Source: G963662655 sp963666875
GTDB taxonomy: Bacteria; Cloacimonadota; Cloacimonadia; Cloacimonadales; JAIOQZ01
NCBI GenBank assembly: GCA_963666875.2
Contig: CAXXPU010000016.1
Span: forward strand, 1 to 64,000
DNA length: 64,000 nucleotides
Direction: 5' to 3'
The notes under the pieces were generated by a model, which saw nothing but the letters and a program-made list of their open reading frames with translations, was not told the origin of the DNA and searched no databases. The number at the start of each line of letters is the position of its first letter. Within the stretch, counting starts at the first letter, position 1. Made by a program: the position numbers and the translations under genes. Positions 8,364 through 16,527 of this stretch are shown here, piece by piece.

Positions 8364-8711
8364 ATGGACAAGATTAAAATTGATGTCTACAATATCGTGA
8401 GTAGTCCGTACTGTGTCGAATCCGAAGACGGTGAGCGTATTTTCCAAGCAATTGAAAAAGCTTTGGGAAAGGGACGGGATATTGTCGTTTCCTTCAAGAA
8501 CGTTGAGATAATAACAACTGCCTTTTTGAATCCAGCGATTGGCAAACTCCTTGAATGTCATACAAAAGAGGAAGTGCTTGCTAAGATGAGTTTCGTGGAT
8601 ATCATCGAGTCTGATAAATTGAAAATCAATCGAGTCATTGAAACAGCAGAATTATATTACAAGGATCCCGATAGAATGCAAAGAACTGTTGATAGTATTT
8701 ATGAGGATTAA
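8364..8711 (+). CDS. STAS-like protein of the DUF4325 type
   Basis: A 115-residue soluble protein. The core DIVVSFKNVEIITTAFLNPA resembles DUF4325, a STAS-like family: a hydrophobic strand, a short turn, then Thr-Thr-Ala-Phe-Leu-Asn before a helix. In SpoIIAA-type anti-anti-sigma factors the phosphorylated Ser occupies this turn, so Thr51 or Thr52 is the obvious candidate here; that is inference. GGAG in the intergenic GAAGGAGAATAA sets the start. It lies 10 bp after the GHKL ATPase and 3 bp before the PIN gene, so all three are almost certainly one transcript. DUF4325 proteins are commonly found next to ATP-binding GHKL proteins, which supports the pairing, but I know of no established biochemical role for the family. 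Confidence 0.75.
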   Translation: MDKIKIDVYNIVSSPYCVESEDGERIFQAIEKALGKGRDIVVSFKNVEIITTAFLNPAIGKLLECHTKEEVLAKMSFVDIIESDKLKINRVIETAELYYKDPDRMQRTVDSIYED

Positions 8712-8714
8712 TGC

Positions 8715-9257
8715 ATGAATCAGCGATACCGCAAAGGAGACATCTCTTGTCTTTCTGGACAGACCGTGTTCTTTGATGCTAATGTATTGCTGTATTTATT
8801 CTATCCAGCATATTCCAAGAATACTTGGGTGCCTGAATATTCAAGTATTTTGAGCGCATTAATGAGAGACAAAATTAATATCGTTGTCGATTTCATGGTT
8901 GTTTCTGAATTCGTTAATCGCATTTTAAAAGAATCTCACATAGGTGAGTGCAGGAGAAGGAAAAAATCACCGAAGAAGTATTCATATAAGCTATTCAGGA
9001 ATTCCAATCTTTGCATGAGCCAAGAAAAAAATATCTATGCGTGGATAATCAATGACATCTTCAAAGTATGCTCAATTCATTCACAGCCAATTACGGAAGC
9101 TGATATTAAATCAATTCTTACGGCAAGGCAGCTTGATTTTCAAGACAAATTGATCGAGAAAGTATGCAGGGACAATGGTTTTATCTTGTGCACAAACGAT
9201 ACGGATTTCAAGAATTCGAATATTGATATTCTCAGTGCCCATCCGCAATTGAGTTAA
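8715..9257 (+). CDS. PIN-domain protein (putative ribonuclease)
   Basis: A 180-residue PIN-fold protein, the nuclease fold of VapC toxins. Acidic residues typical of the metal site are all in place: Asp21 in FFDANVLLYLF, Glu65 in VVSEFVN, Asp144 in LDFQDKLIE, and Asp162/Asp164 in CTNDTDF. The central part has a Lys/Arg-rich insertion (ECRRRKKSPKKYSYK) that could bind RNA. No small VapB-like antitoxin gene is adjacent; the STAS-like and GHKL genes occupy that place 3 bp upstream. The simplest reading is an RNase whose activity is controlled by the two upstream proteins. The alternative is a PIN protein in RNA processing that happens to share their transcript. Composition is AT-rich like its partners. 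Confidence 0.75.
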   Translation: MNQRYRKGDISCLSGQTVFFDANVLLYLFYPAYSKNTWVPEYSSILSALMRDKINIVVDFMVVSEFVNRILKESHIGECRRRKKSPKKYSYKLFRNSNLCMSQEKNIYAWIINDIFKVCSIHSQPITEADIKSILTARQLDFQDKLIEKVCRDNGFILCTNDTDFKNSNIDILSAHPQLS

Positions 9258-9287
9258 TACTATCATCTATCACATCAACATTGCTCT

Positions 9288-9314
9288 GAGACGAGAAGTT
9301 CTCCTCTCTTTTTC
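9288..9314 (+). terminator. Terminator closing the cassette
   Basis: The stretch GAGACGAGAA-GT-TTCTCCTCTC forms a stem with one C-C mismatch and is followed by TTTTTCC. It lies about 30 bp after the PIN gene. With the promoter at 7442 it makes the three genes a self-contained transcription unit. End positions are approximate to a base or two. Confidence 0.5.
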
Positions 9315-9386
9315 CTTGACGGAAAATGTGTCGAATACAGTTTTTTAGGATACCGTACGGAATTGTATGGTTCACAGGAAGGTACG

Positions 9387-10064
9387 ATGATTTATTCGAA
9401 ACTGTTGTCCGGTTATAACGGGATCGTGCATGGATTCGGCACGGTCAGGGATTCGCTGCTGGACGTTCAGAATGCCTGCCGTTCGCTGGACGGAAGCAGC
9501 GCTGCGGTGCTGATCCAGGCGGAGCAGGTGCATGACGCGAAGGTGGCTGTGGTGCACAACAACATGTACACCGGTAACGCGCCGATTCGCAACATCGACG
9601 GCATGATCACCCGCGATCCCAGCACCGCGGTTGTCGTTCGCAGCGCGGACTGCATCCCGATATTGATGTACGATCCGGTGAAGAAGGTCTGTGGCGCGGT
9701 GCACGCCGGGCGCAGGAGTATCACCAAGGGGATTGTGGAGAACACGATCCAGATGTTCAAGGGTCGCTTCAGCAGCCAGATAGAAAATATGGTCGTGGCG
9801 CTGGGACCCGCGATATGCAAGAAGCACTACCCGGTGGATCAGAAGACGCAGGACATCTTCGTCTCGGTGACGGGTATCAAGCAGGACAAAGGCGTGATCG
9901 ACCTCGTGGGTGCCGTGAAGAAGAAATTCATCGATCTGGGCCTGCCGGAGAAGAATCTGGAGATCATCGACATCTGTACGTTCGAGGACGACGACTTCCA
10001 CTCCTACCGTCAGCAGAAGACGGAGCACCGGCAATATTCCTTCATCGGATTGAAGCATGAGTGA
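9387..10064 (+). CDS. pgeF: Multicopper-oxidase-fold purine nucleoside phosphorylase/peptidoglycan editing factor (PgeF/YfiH family)
   Basis: A 225-residue single-domain protein of the YfiH/LACC1 family. Members act as purine nucleoside phosphorylases or adenosine deaminases and, in E. coli, keep stray amino acids out of peptidoglycan precursors. The Zn/active-site set is present: His49 in QAEQVHDAKV, Cys89 in RSADCIPIL and His106 in GAVHAGRRS. A TTG frame extends to 9363, but AGGAAGG just before ATG 9387 sets that as the start. Its last 8 bases overlap the FapA-like gene, indicating a coupled pair. The older annotation as polyphenol oxidase/laccase should not be taken literally. Confidence 0.85.
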   Translation: MIYSKLLSGYNGIVHGFGTVRDSLLDVQNACRSLDGSSAAVLIQAEQVHDAKVAVVHNNMYTGNAPIRNIDGMITRDPSTAVVVRSADCIPILMYDPVKKVCGAVHAGRRSITKGIVENTIQMFKGRFSSQIENMVVALGPAICKKHYPVDQKTQDIFVSVTGIKQDKGVIDLVGAVKKKFIDLGLPEKNLEIIDICTFEDDDFHSYRQQKTEHRQYSFIGLKHE

Positions 10065-11373
10065 TATCTTCACCGATCCCAACGGACTGTTATCGCTGCA
10101 GATTCGTGACGACGGCGCGTGGATGACCATGCTCAATGGCGACGAGATGATCGGCGAAGGTGCGATCCTCGACCTGATCGAGCAGGCAGGGATCGTCGAA
10201 GGCTTCGAACGGGCACGCGACTATATGGAAGCATACGGCCTGATCCGCAACTTCGGAGAACCTTTTCCGATCGCGCTACACCAGATGCCATCGCAACCGC
10301 AGATCGAGTTTTCACTGCTGTTCGAGCAAGCCAACTGCATCGATCCGGACAATTTCCGCTTCGAAAATCTGAAAGGACTGGAAACAGCCGAACCGGGAAA
10401 ACCGCTGGCGCATCTCTTCGTTACTCGCTCCGGAAATCTGGGCAGGGACATTTTCGGCGAGACGATCGAGCCGACAGCGGACGATCGGGAAGCACTGCAA
10501 GCGAAGATCGGAGAAAACGTCCGGTACGATGCGGATCTGAGTCAACTGGTGGCAGAATCGGTCGGGTATCCCTACCTTGATGGGGAGGGTCGCGTTTGTG
10601 TGAAGAGCGAATTCACGGTGGATGGCGATATCGACTTAAACCACGAGAATTTCAACCTTCACGCCAGCCTGACGGTCAACGGCAACATTCAGGACAAGAT
10701 CAGCATCGAGCTTACCGGCAACCTTGAAGTCAACGGCGATATCGTCGATTCGACGGTTCGCGCGGGTGGCGATGTCAAGGTCTATGGCGACATCATGAAC
10801 TGCCAGGAAGTGGGAATTATCGCGCGGGGCAATATCGAGTTCGAGAACGCCGAGAACGCCTTCCTGATGGCGAAGGGACGGATTCGGTTCACCGAGCACG
10901 CGAATTTCTGCAAGCTGATCGGCGAGAAGGAAATCCAGGGTGATCCGGAAAGAAGCTCTATCGTGGGCGGCATGGTGCAGTGTGGCAGCGATGTGGAAGT
11001 GGCTGTTCTGGGCAGCACGGGCGCCATCGGAACCGAAGTGGAGATCACCATCAGTCCGTTTGTCAAGGAAGAGATGCTCGAGCTGACCAAGGAGTTGAGC
11101 GATCTGCGCCAGAACGAGCACCTGAACGACGAACGAATCGGACGCATCGAAACGAAGCTGGAAGATCTCGAGAATCAGCTCGAGGAAGAGATCAACCGCA
11201 CCCTGCTTTCCGACGAAACAAAACCCAAACATATCGTTGCATATAAAAAGGTGTTTCCGGGCACGTACGTCCGGATCTTGAAGAAGTCTCGAACCATCAC
11301 CGAGGAATATGACAAGATATCCTTCTCGCTGATCGACGGCGACTTGGTGATGGAATCGTATTTAATTGAATGA
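10057..11373 (+). CDS. FapA/DUF342-family protein
   Basis: A 438-residue DUF342 (FapA) protein. The N-terminal ~160 residues are a variable domain. Residues ~170-330 form the repetitive beta-solenoid expected of the family, with turns such as VDGDIDLNH, VNGNIQDKI, VNGDIVDST and VYGDIMNCQ spaced about 20 residues apart. A coiled coil of ~45 residues (335-385, KEEMLELTKELSDLRQ onward) follows, then a short C-terminal beta region. FapA proteins in Vibrio affect flagellar polarity; in most bacteria the role is unknown. Flagellar genes at the window's left edge make a link possible but not shown. It starts inside the end of pgeF with no independent strong ribosome site, so translation is probably coupled. 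Confidence 0.85.
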   Translation: MSDIFTDPNGLLSLQIRDDGAWMTMLNGDEMIGEGAILDLIEQAGIVEGFERARDYMEAYGLIRNFGEPFPIALHQMPSQPQIEFSLLFEQANCIDPDNFRFENLKGLETAEPGKPLAHLFVTRSGNLGRDIFGETIEPTADDREALQAKIGENVRYDADLSQLVAESVGYPYLDGEGRVCVKSEFTVDGDIDLNHENFNLHASLTVNGNIQDKISIELTGNLEVNGDIVDSTVRAGGDVKVYGDIMNCQEVGIIARGNIEFENAENAFLMAKGRIRFTEHANFCKLIGEKEIQGDPERSSIVGGMVQCGSDVEVAVLGSTGAIGTEVEITISPFVKEEMLELTKELSDLRQNEHLNDERIGRIETKLEDLENQLEEEINRTLLSDETKPKHIVAYKKVFPGTYVRILKKSRTITEEYDKISFSLIDGDLVMESYLIE

Positions 11374-11402
11374 CAGAAAGATAGAATCTGATTGGAGCGA
11401 GC

Positions 11403-11636
11403 ATGATCTTTGCAGTTCTCGGAATTCTCCTGATCGTGGGATTCCTCAGTTACAAGACTTTTCGTGCCGACAAAGAGCACAACGTTTTCTACTACTACAC
11501 GGCGGTCGCCGTTCTGATTTTCATCGTGGGAGGCAAGTTCGTATCCGGCACCAACGTTACGCATATCATTCTTGCGGTGAGTTTCCTGTTTGCCCACATG
11601 GTGGGCGTATTCGCGCGCACCTGGGATCAATGGTGA
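11403..11636 (+). CDS. Small membrane protein, unknown
   Basis: A 77-residue protein with three hydrophobic stretches: residues ~1-16 (MIFAVLGILLIVGFLS), ~30-43 and ~52-70, separated by short polar turns. GGAGC lies six bases before the ATG. It sits 29 bp after the FapA-like gene and 59 bp before the ammonia-lyase, on the same strand, and its composition matches them. I recognise no family. The short length and consistent spacing argue for a real gene rather than chance. Confidence 0.6.
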   Translation: MIFAVLGILLIVGFLSYKTFRADKEHNVFYYYTAVAVLIFIVGGKFVSGTNVTHIILAVSFLFAHMVGVFARTWDQW

Positions 11637-11695
11637 TCCCGTTGACAACCAAAGAAAATCGCATCACGATATCATAAAATCAGAAGGAGGCTTCT

Positions 11696-13219
11696 ATGGC
11701 GATTGTCCTGAACGGAACTGGTTTAACAGTTGAAAGACTTGTCCAGATCGCACGTCACAACGAGAAGGTGGAACTTCACCCGGACGCGGTGGCACGGATC
11801 AACAAATGTCGCGCAATGCTCGAGAAGAAAATTACCCAGCATGAGATTATGTATGGCGTCAACACGGGAATCGGCGAGTTTTCCGAGGTGGTTCTCAACG
11901 ATGAGCAGATCAAGGATTTCCAGAAGTATCTGATTTACAACCACGCCGCCGGTATTGGCGATCCTGCTCCGATCGAGTATGTTCGCGGTGCGATGACGAG
12001 TCGTGCGAACATTCTTTCCAAGGGGCATTCAGGCTGTCGCTTGCAGATCGTGGAGACGCTGATCGCGATGCTCAATGCGGGTGTGACGCCCTACGTTTGC
12101 CAGAAGGGTTCTGTGGGCGCTTGCGGAGACCTCGCGCCGATGTCGCAGATCGCCTTGATGATGATGGGCGAAGGTCATGCGTACTACAAAGGCGAACTGC
12201 TGCCCGGCAAGGAAGCGCTCGATCGTGCCGGTATTCCTGTACCGGGACTGGAAGCGCGCGACGGTCTGGCGACGATCAACGGATCGAACCTCCTGACCGC
12301 TATGAGTGCTATCATGCTCTACGACACCGACCGCTGGCTGCGTCAGGCAGAAATCGCCTGTGCGATGACGCTCGAAGCGTTGATGGCGAATATGAAGCCC
12401 TATCATCCGCTTCTGCACGAGATCCGCGGCTTCGAAGGTGCGCAACGAGCCGCCAGAGCCATTCGCACCGTTCTCGCGGGTGGCGACGTCTATGAGGGCA
12501 ATCTGAAGATGAAGGTTCAGGACGCCTACTCGATGCGCTCCGCTCCGCAGGTTATCGGCGCTGCGCACGACCAGGTGCGCTGGGCGAAATCGCAGGTGGA
12601 GATCGAGCTGAACAATGTCGGCGACAATCCCATCTTCTTCCCCGAACAGAACATCCAGCTTTCCGGCGCCAATTTCCAGGGCTCGCCCGTGAGCGTACCC
12701 ATGGACATGGTCGGCGCTGTCGTGACGATGGTATCCGTGATGTCCGAACGGCGCATGAACCGCCTCAACCACCCGGCGCTGAATATTGGTCTGCCGGCGT
12801 TCCTGACCAAGGGCGCGGGCATGATGTCGGGCCTGATGCTGAGCCAATACACCGCCGACATGCAGATCGTGGAACAACGTATCCTTTCCATGCCGGCATC
12901 GATCCAATCCATCCCCGCCGCAGCGGACCAGGAGGACTTCGTTTCGATGGGTATGAACACCGCGATCAAGAACTTCCAGATCATGGACAATGCATACGGC
13001 ATACTGGGAATCGAATACATGGCAGCCGCGCAGGCGCTCGACTTCCGGGATTACAATCTCGGAAAGGGTACCGGCAAGGCGAAAGAAATCATCCGTAAAT
13101 ACGTCGATTTTCTCGAAATCGACAGACCGCTCTACCCGGATCACACCAAGATGAAAGAGCTGGTCAAATCCTGTGAAATCCTGGAAGCGGTCGAAGAACT
13201 GGTCGGCCCGCTCGTATAA
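11696..13219 (+). CDS. hutH: Histidine/aromatic amino acid ammonia-lyase with Cys in the MIO triad
   Basis: A 507-residue member of the MIO-dependent lyase family, the usual length for histidine ammonia-lyase (histidine to urocanate plus ammonia). Tyr53 in YGVNTGIGE and the downstream motif INGSN are conserved. The cofactor site reads GSVGACGDLAP. The triad that cyclises to MIO is therefore Ala142-Cys143-Gly144 instead of Ala-Ser-Gly. NHAAGIGDP, at the substrate-selectivity loop, keeps the His seen in many HALs. AGGAGG at 11684 gives a strong ribosome site. No hutU, hutI or other histidine-degradation gene lies nearby, so the substrate (His, Tyr or Phe) and even lyase versus aminomutase activity remain open. 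A strong terminator follows directly. Confidence 0.8.
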   Translation: MAIVLNGTGLTVERLVQIARHNEKVELHPDAVARINKCRAMLEKKITQHEIMYGVNTGIGEFSEVVLNDEQIKDFQKYLIYNHAAGIGDPAPIEYVRGAMTSRANILSKGHSGCRLQIVETLIAMLNAGVTPYVCQKGSVGACGDLAPMSQIALMMMGEGHAYYKGELLPGKEALDRAGIPVPGLEARDGLATINGSNLLTAMSAIMLYDTDRWLRQAEIACAMTLEALMANMKPYHPLLHEIRGFEGAQRAARAIRTVLAGGDVYEGNLKMKVQDAYSMRSAPQVIGAAHDQVRWAKSQVEIELNNVGDNPIFFPEQNIQLSGANFQGSPVSVPMDMVGAVVTMVSVMSERRMNRLNHPALNIGLPAFLTKGAGMMSGLMLSQYTADMQIVEQRILSMPASIQSIPAAADQEDFVSMGMNTAIKNFQIMDNAYGILGIEYMAAAQALDFRDYNLGKGTGKAKEIIRKYVDFLEIDRPLYPDHTKMKELVKSCEILEAVEELVGPLV

Positions 13220-13232
13220 ATCATCAACAAAG

Positions 13233-13257
13233 CCGTCGGGGACTCGCTCCCCGACGG
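13233..13257 (+). terminator. Strong hairpin after the ammonia-lyase
   Basis: CCGTCGGGGA (13233-13242), loop CTCGC, then TCCCCGACGG (13248-13257): a perfect 10-bp GC-rich stem. The tail TATATTCT is only moderately T-rich. It ends 16 bp before the next ATG, so it may also limit read-through into, or occupy the leader of, the TPR lipoprotein gene. Confidence 0.65.
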
Positions 13258-13273
13258 TATATTCTGGATTAGA

Positions 13274-15499
13274 ATGATAAAACGAATCTTGTTTCTTGCG
13301 ATAATCGCCGTGGGTTTGTTGTTGACAAGCTGCACCTTTGCCTACCTGAACGTTTTCTACAACGCCGAACAGTATTTCAAAGAGGCACAGGAAGCGCCGC
13401 TCCGCGAAAACGGAAAACCCAACGCCAGCGCGACACAGAATTATAACAAGGCGATCAAGAAATGTGGGATCATCCTCACGGATTACAAGGATAGTCGCTG
13501 GGCGGACGACGCGCTTTACATGCTTGCGCAATGTATGTACTACAAAGGGAACAGTTACACACAGGCGCGGGAGAAATTCACCGACCTGATTAATTTTTAT
13601 CCTAAAAGCCCATTTATAGCTGATGCGTGGCTCTATATCGCTCAATGCTATTTCGAAATCAACCAGAAGGACAGCGCATTCAAGACTTTAAAGGATTTCA
13701 TCGCCAATCCCGAATACGAAGACAAGCATCCTAAAGCGCTGCTTCTGATATCGGACTTCTACGTGCGGGACAAACAGTTCATCCTATCCGAGCGCTATCT
13801 TCAACAGCTTCTGGACGAATACAAAGACTCCGACCAGTACGAGGAAGCCTTCTTCCTCCTCGGCAAGATGCACAAGGAACAGGGTGAGTACGAGCAATCG
13901 AACCGCGTGTTCTACGAACTTCTCGATTCGAATGTGGACCGCCGCCTCAAGCTGGATGCACAGTACCTGATTGCCGAGAACTACATCGACCTGCATGAGT
14001 ACGATGAAGCGCTCAAGATCGCGAACAAGCTGATGAAGGACGAATATCTGAGCGAGAAGATCGCCGAGGCACAGCTCCTTCTGGCGCGCGCGTATGTGGG
14101 AATCGATCGGCATGACGAGGCCGTGGACCTTTTCGAACGCATCATCAAGGATAACAACCGTACAACCATCGCTGCCGCATCCTCATACTACATGGGCGAG
14201 ATGTATTTCCTGCAACTGCTCGACTACGACAAAGCCGTCGAGGCTTACAAGCAGGTTTCGCGGCACAACCGGCAATCGGAATACTATGATCTGGCGGAGG
14301 TGCGTGAGAAGATCGCCAGTCAGATCAAGACCTACATGGACCCGGAGCGCAAGGTTAGTTTGAACGATCGATTCAAGGAACATCTGCGTCTGGCGGAGTA
14401 TTACCTCTATGTTCTTGATCTGCCCGATTCCTCGCTGGCGGTTTACGACCGGCTGGATCGGATGGAAGGAAGCATTCTGGCAGAGGTCGATTCACTCTCG
14501 ACGTGGCGCGACAGCCTTGTTGCGCTCGACGATTCGCTGATGATCGCGCGGATCGATTCGCTGGACGCATCCATAACCACATTGCGGGAAGCGTCGGAAT
14601 TGCTGATGGATGAATATGTTCCCTTCAGCGAGTTCGTGACGGTCTGGCTCTACATGAACAAAGAGCATGACAACGAGGCTGCGCAACGGGTCGTCGATGA
14701 GATGAACGAGCGTTTTCCCGACAACCAATACACATACGCCGCCGGGAAACTGCTCGCGGGTGAGGAGGTGGAAATAACCACTCCGGACGAGAAACGAGCG
14801 CTGGCGGAATATCAGGCTGCGATACCGCTGATGGTGTCGGAGCCGGAGATTACACTCGGTCGCATGCGGGAGATTATCGATCGCTACGACAACTCTGTCG
14901 CGCGACAGGCGAAGTTCACGACCGGATACATATACTATTTCCTGCTGGACGATTCGACTGCCGCCAGGCCGTGGTTCGAGGAAATCCTGAAGCAGGATGA
15001 CGATTATTCCGAGTATGTTGAGAGTTTCTACCAGGACAGCATTTTCGTGAAAACCGAGCGGCTCCCGTTCTTCTACGAGATGGAGGAATTGGAACGGCAG
15101 CGGCTTCAGGAAATTCAGGACAGCCTTGCTGCTGCCGATACACTGGTCTCCTTCCCGGATACTATGGTGGCGAAGATCCCGAGACCACACGGACTACGAC
15201 CGGACGGCAGCGATGTCGATAGCGTTCCCCGATCGTTGATACAGGAGATGCCCTTGTATCCTCCCGATATGAAGGAGGATGGCCCCAGTGGCGCGGTGAT
15301 TCTGACTTTCCTCGTGCTTCCGGATGGCTCCGTGACGGAAATTGAGGTTGAAAACTCGCTGATGCCCAGCCCGAATGTATTCGACGAGATTGCCGTTCGA
15401 GCTGCCGAGAAGTGGGTGTTTACGCCTGCCCGTAGGAACGGTGAGGCGGTTCCATATCGTATGACCGCCCCGGTGCCGTTTATCAAGCCGAAAGATTAG
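13274..15499 (+). CDS. TPR lipoprotein with TonB-type C-terminal domain
   Basis: A 741-residue protein. The N-terminus is a lipoprotein signal with lipobox LLTSC (Cys20, Thr at +2, compatible with outer-membrane sorting). Residues ~45-390 are tetratricopeptide-type helix pairs like those of BamD/YbgF (for example ADDALYMLAQCMYYKGNSY and AQLLLARAYVGIDRHDEAV). A long acidic helical region follows to ~640. The last ~90 residues, from YPPDMKEDGPSGAV to the end, match the TonB C-terminal fold: LTFLVLPDGSVTEIEVENS followed by AAEKWVFTPARRNGEAV. TonB is normally anchored in the inner membrane, so its domain on a lipidated TPR scaffold is unusual. Possible roles are envelope assembly or contact with outer-membrane receptors. 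It runs 7 bp ahead of the membrane protein gene at 15507. Confidence 0.78.
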   Translation: MIKRILFLAIIAVGLLLTSCTFAYLNVFYNAEQYFKEAQEAPLRENGKPNASATQNYNKAIKKCGIILTDYKDSRWADDALYMLAQCMYYKGNSYTQAREKFTDLINFYPKSPFIADAWLYIAQCYFEINQKDSAFKTLKDFIANPEYEDKHPKALLLISDFYVRDKQFILSERYLQQLLDEYKDSDQYEEAFFLLGKMHKEQGEYEQSNRVFYELLDSNVDRRLKLDAQYLIAENYIDLHEYDEALKIANKLMKDEYLSEKIAEAQLLLARAYVGIDRHDEAVDLFERIIKDNNRTTIAAASSYYMGEMYFLQLLDYDKAVEAYKQVSRHNRQSEYYDLAEVREKIASQIKTYMDPERKVSLNDRFKEHLRLAEYYLYVLDLPDSSLAVYDRLDRMEGSILAEVDSLSTWRDSLVALDDSLMIARIDSLDASITTLREASELLMDEYVPFSEFVTVWLYMNKEHDNEAAQRVVDEMNERFPDNQYTYAAGKLLAGEEVEITTPDEKRALAEYQAAIPLMVSEPEITLGRMREIIDRYDNSVARQAKFTTGYIYYFLLDDSTAARPWFEEILKQDDDYSEYVESFYQDSIFVKTERLPFFYEMEELERQRLQEIQDSLAAADTLVSFPDTMVAKIPRPHGLRPDGSDVDSVPRSLIQEMPLYPPDMKEDGPSGAVILTFLVLPDGSVTEIEVENSLMPSPNVFDEIAVRAAEKWVFTPARRNGEAVPYRMTAPVPFIKPKD

Positions 15500-15506
15500 G
15501 ATTGCC

Positions 15507-16130
15507 ATGCGCTTCGGTCCGCTCCTCGCGCTGATCGCATACTGTATCGTATTTTTTTTCAGCGCGTTCGCGAGTACTGCCGCGCTCTATGTTATCGGTG
15601 CGCTCAGTGTCTTTCACGCACTCGTCGATCCTCGCTCGATTCTGCTCTGGATACGATTCATCGCGCGCATCTCGATCTTTTTGATCGTACTGATCGTAGC
15701 CGGTTATTTTTTCGGTCAATCCTTTCCCGCGCAGATGCTTCTCATCCTCAGAATCGCCATATTCCTGCTTATATCCGCCATGATCGTCCGCTCGATTTCG
15801 CTGGACGGTCTCTATCGATCGATCTCCGGAATCGAGTCTCGAAGAATGCGCGATTTTTTCTTCTACCTTTTCTGCACGCTGATGTTCATACCCATTCTAT
15901 TCGGCGAGTACGACAATTTACGGCGACAAAAGAACGGCAAGGGCTTGAAAGCGCTGCTGCACCGTCTCGAAAACGTCTTCCATAACGCTATGAATCGCGG
16001 TGACGAGGTTGCTGAGCAAGCGAAGGCGGCGATGAAGTCGAAGGACGATGTTGAAAATGGATCGAGCCTGTCGATGTTGTTGCTGTTTTTCTATACGGCG
16101 TCGGTGGTCGTGGTGTTTTTTCTCGTGTGA
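15507..16130 (+). CDS. Polytopic membrane protein, unknown
   Basis: A 207-residue protein with five likely membrane segments: ~5-36, ~45-66, ~72-94, ~113-130 and a last one at ~187-206 (SMLLLFFYTASVVVVFFLV). A basic, charged loop of ~50 residues (LRRQKNGKGLKALLHRLENV onward) lies between the last two. It begins 7 bp after the TPR/TonB lipoprotein gene with AGGATT as ribosome site, so the two are probably co-expressed and may work together at the envelope. Spacing and topology suggest a T component of an energy-coupling transporter, but I cannot see the signature motifs and do not assign it. Confidence 0.6.
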   Translation: MRFGPLLALIAYCIVFFFSAFASTAALYVIGALSVFHALVDPRSILLWIRFIARISIFLIVLIVAGYFFGQSFPAQMLLILRIAIFLLISAMIVRSISLDGLYRSISGIESRRMRDFFFYLFCTLMFIPILFGEYDNLRRQKNGKGLKALLHRLENVFHNAMNRGDEVAEQAKAAMKSKDDVENGSSLSMLLLFFYTASVVVVFFLV

Positions 16131-16527
16131 AATGCGCTCGAAATCAGCGGTCCCGCTTCTGATGTTTTGTAATGGGATTTGCGAGAAAACTCACCCGGCA
16201 TCGACCAGTACGACGATATGCGAGCCAGATCCGGATATTGATAGCCGTTAAGCATTGTTGGTCGGTGGATAGCTGTCGATGCCACCCTCTCTTCACGCAA
16301 AGAGAGGGTATAAGGTAGCGCTTCGCGGACGATTTATTGGGCAAATCCCCTTCCAAAACCGCAGAAGCTGCGCTTCGCTAATCTGGCATTTGCAAGCAAA
16401 TGCTACGCCACCCTCCCATTGGAACGAGCGCATTTCTGCAGCCCTCCGAGAGATGCCAAGCTGGAGCTTGGCGCACCATAGAGAAAGGGCAGACACAGAG
16501 GTCTGCCCATACAGCAATATCAATTGA
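16131..16527. other. Non-coding gap with four palindromes
   Basis: No credible gene in ~400 bp. Four perfect inverted repeats are packed into the right half: CCCTCTCTT/AAGAGAGGG (16285-16308), GCATTTGC-AA-GCAAATGC (16386-16403), GCCAAGCTGGAGCTTGGC (16455-16472) and GGGCAGAC/GTCTGCCC (16487-16508). The last serves as the pta terminator. The others have no T tail. Confidence 0.7.
16481..16508 (-). terminator. Terminator of the glyS-pta operon
   Basis: On the minus strand GGGCAGAC (16508-16501), loop CTCTGT, GTCTGCCC (16494-16487), then TTTCTCT. It begins 20 bp after the pta stop codon. Confidence 0.7.

Noticed and set aside
7346..9386. The AT-rich cassette as an integrated prophage or transposon
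   Set aside because: No integrase, transposase, tRNA or flanking direct repeat could be seen at its edges; only composition and compactness point to transfer.
12029..13645. A 538-residue minus-strand open frame
   Set aside because: It is antisense to the ammonia-lyase and the start of the TPR lipoprotein; composition is His/Arg-rich with no domain.
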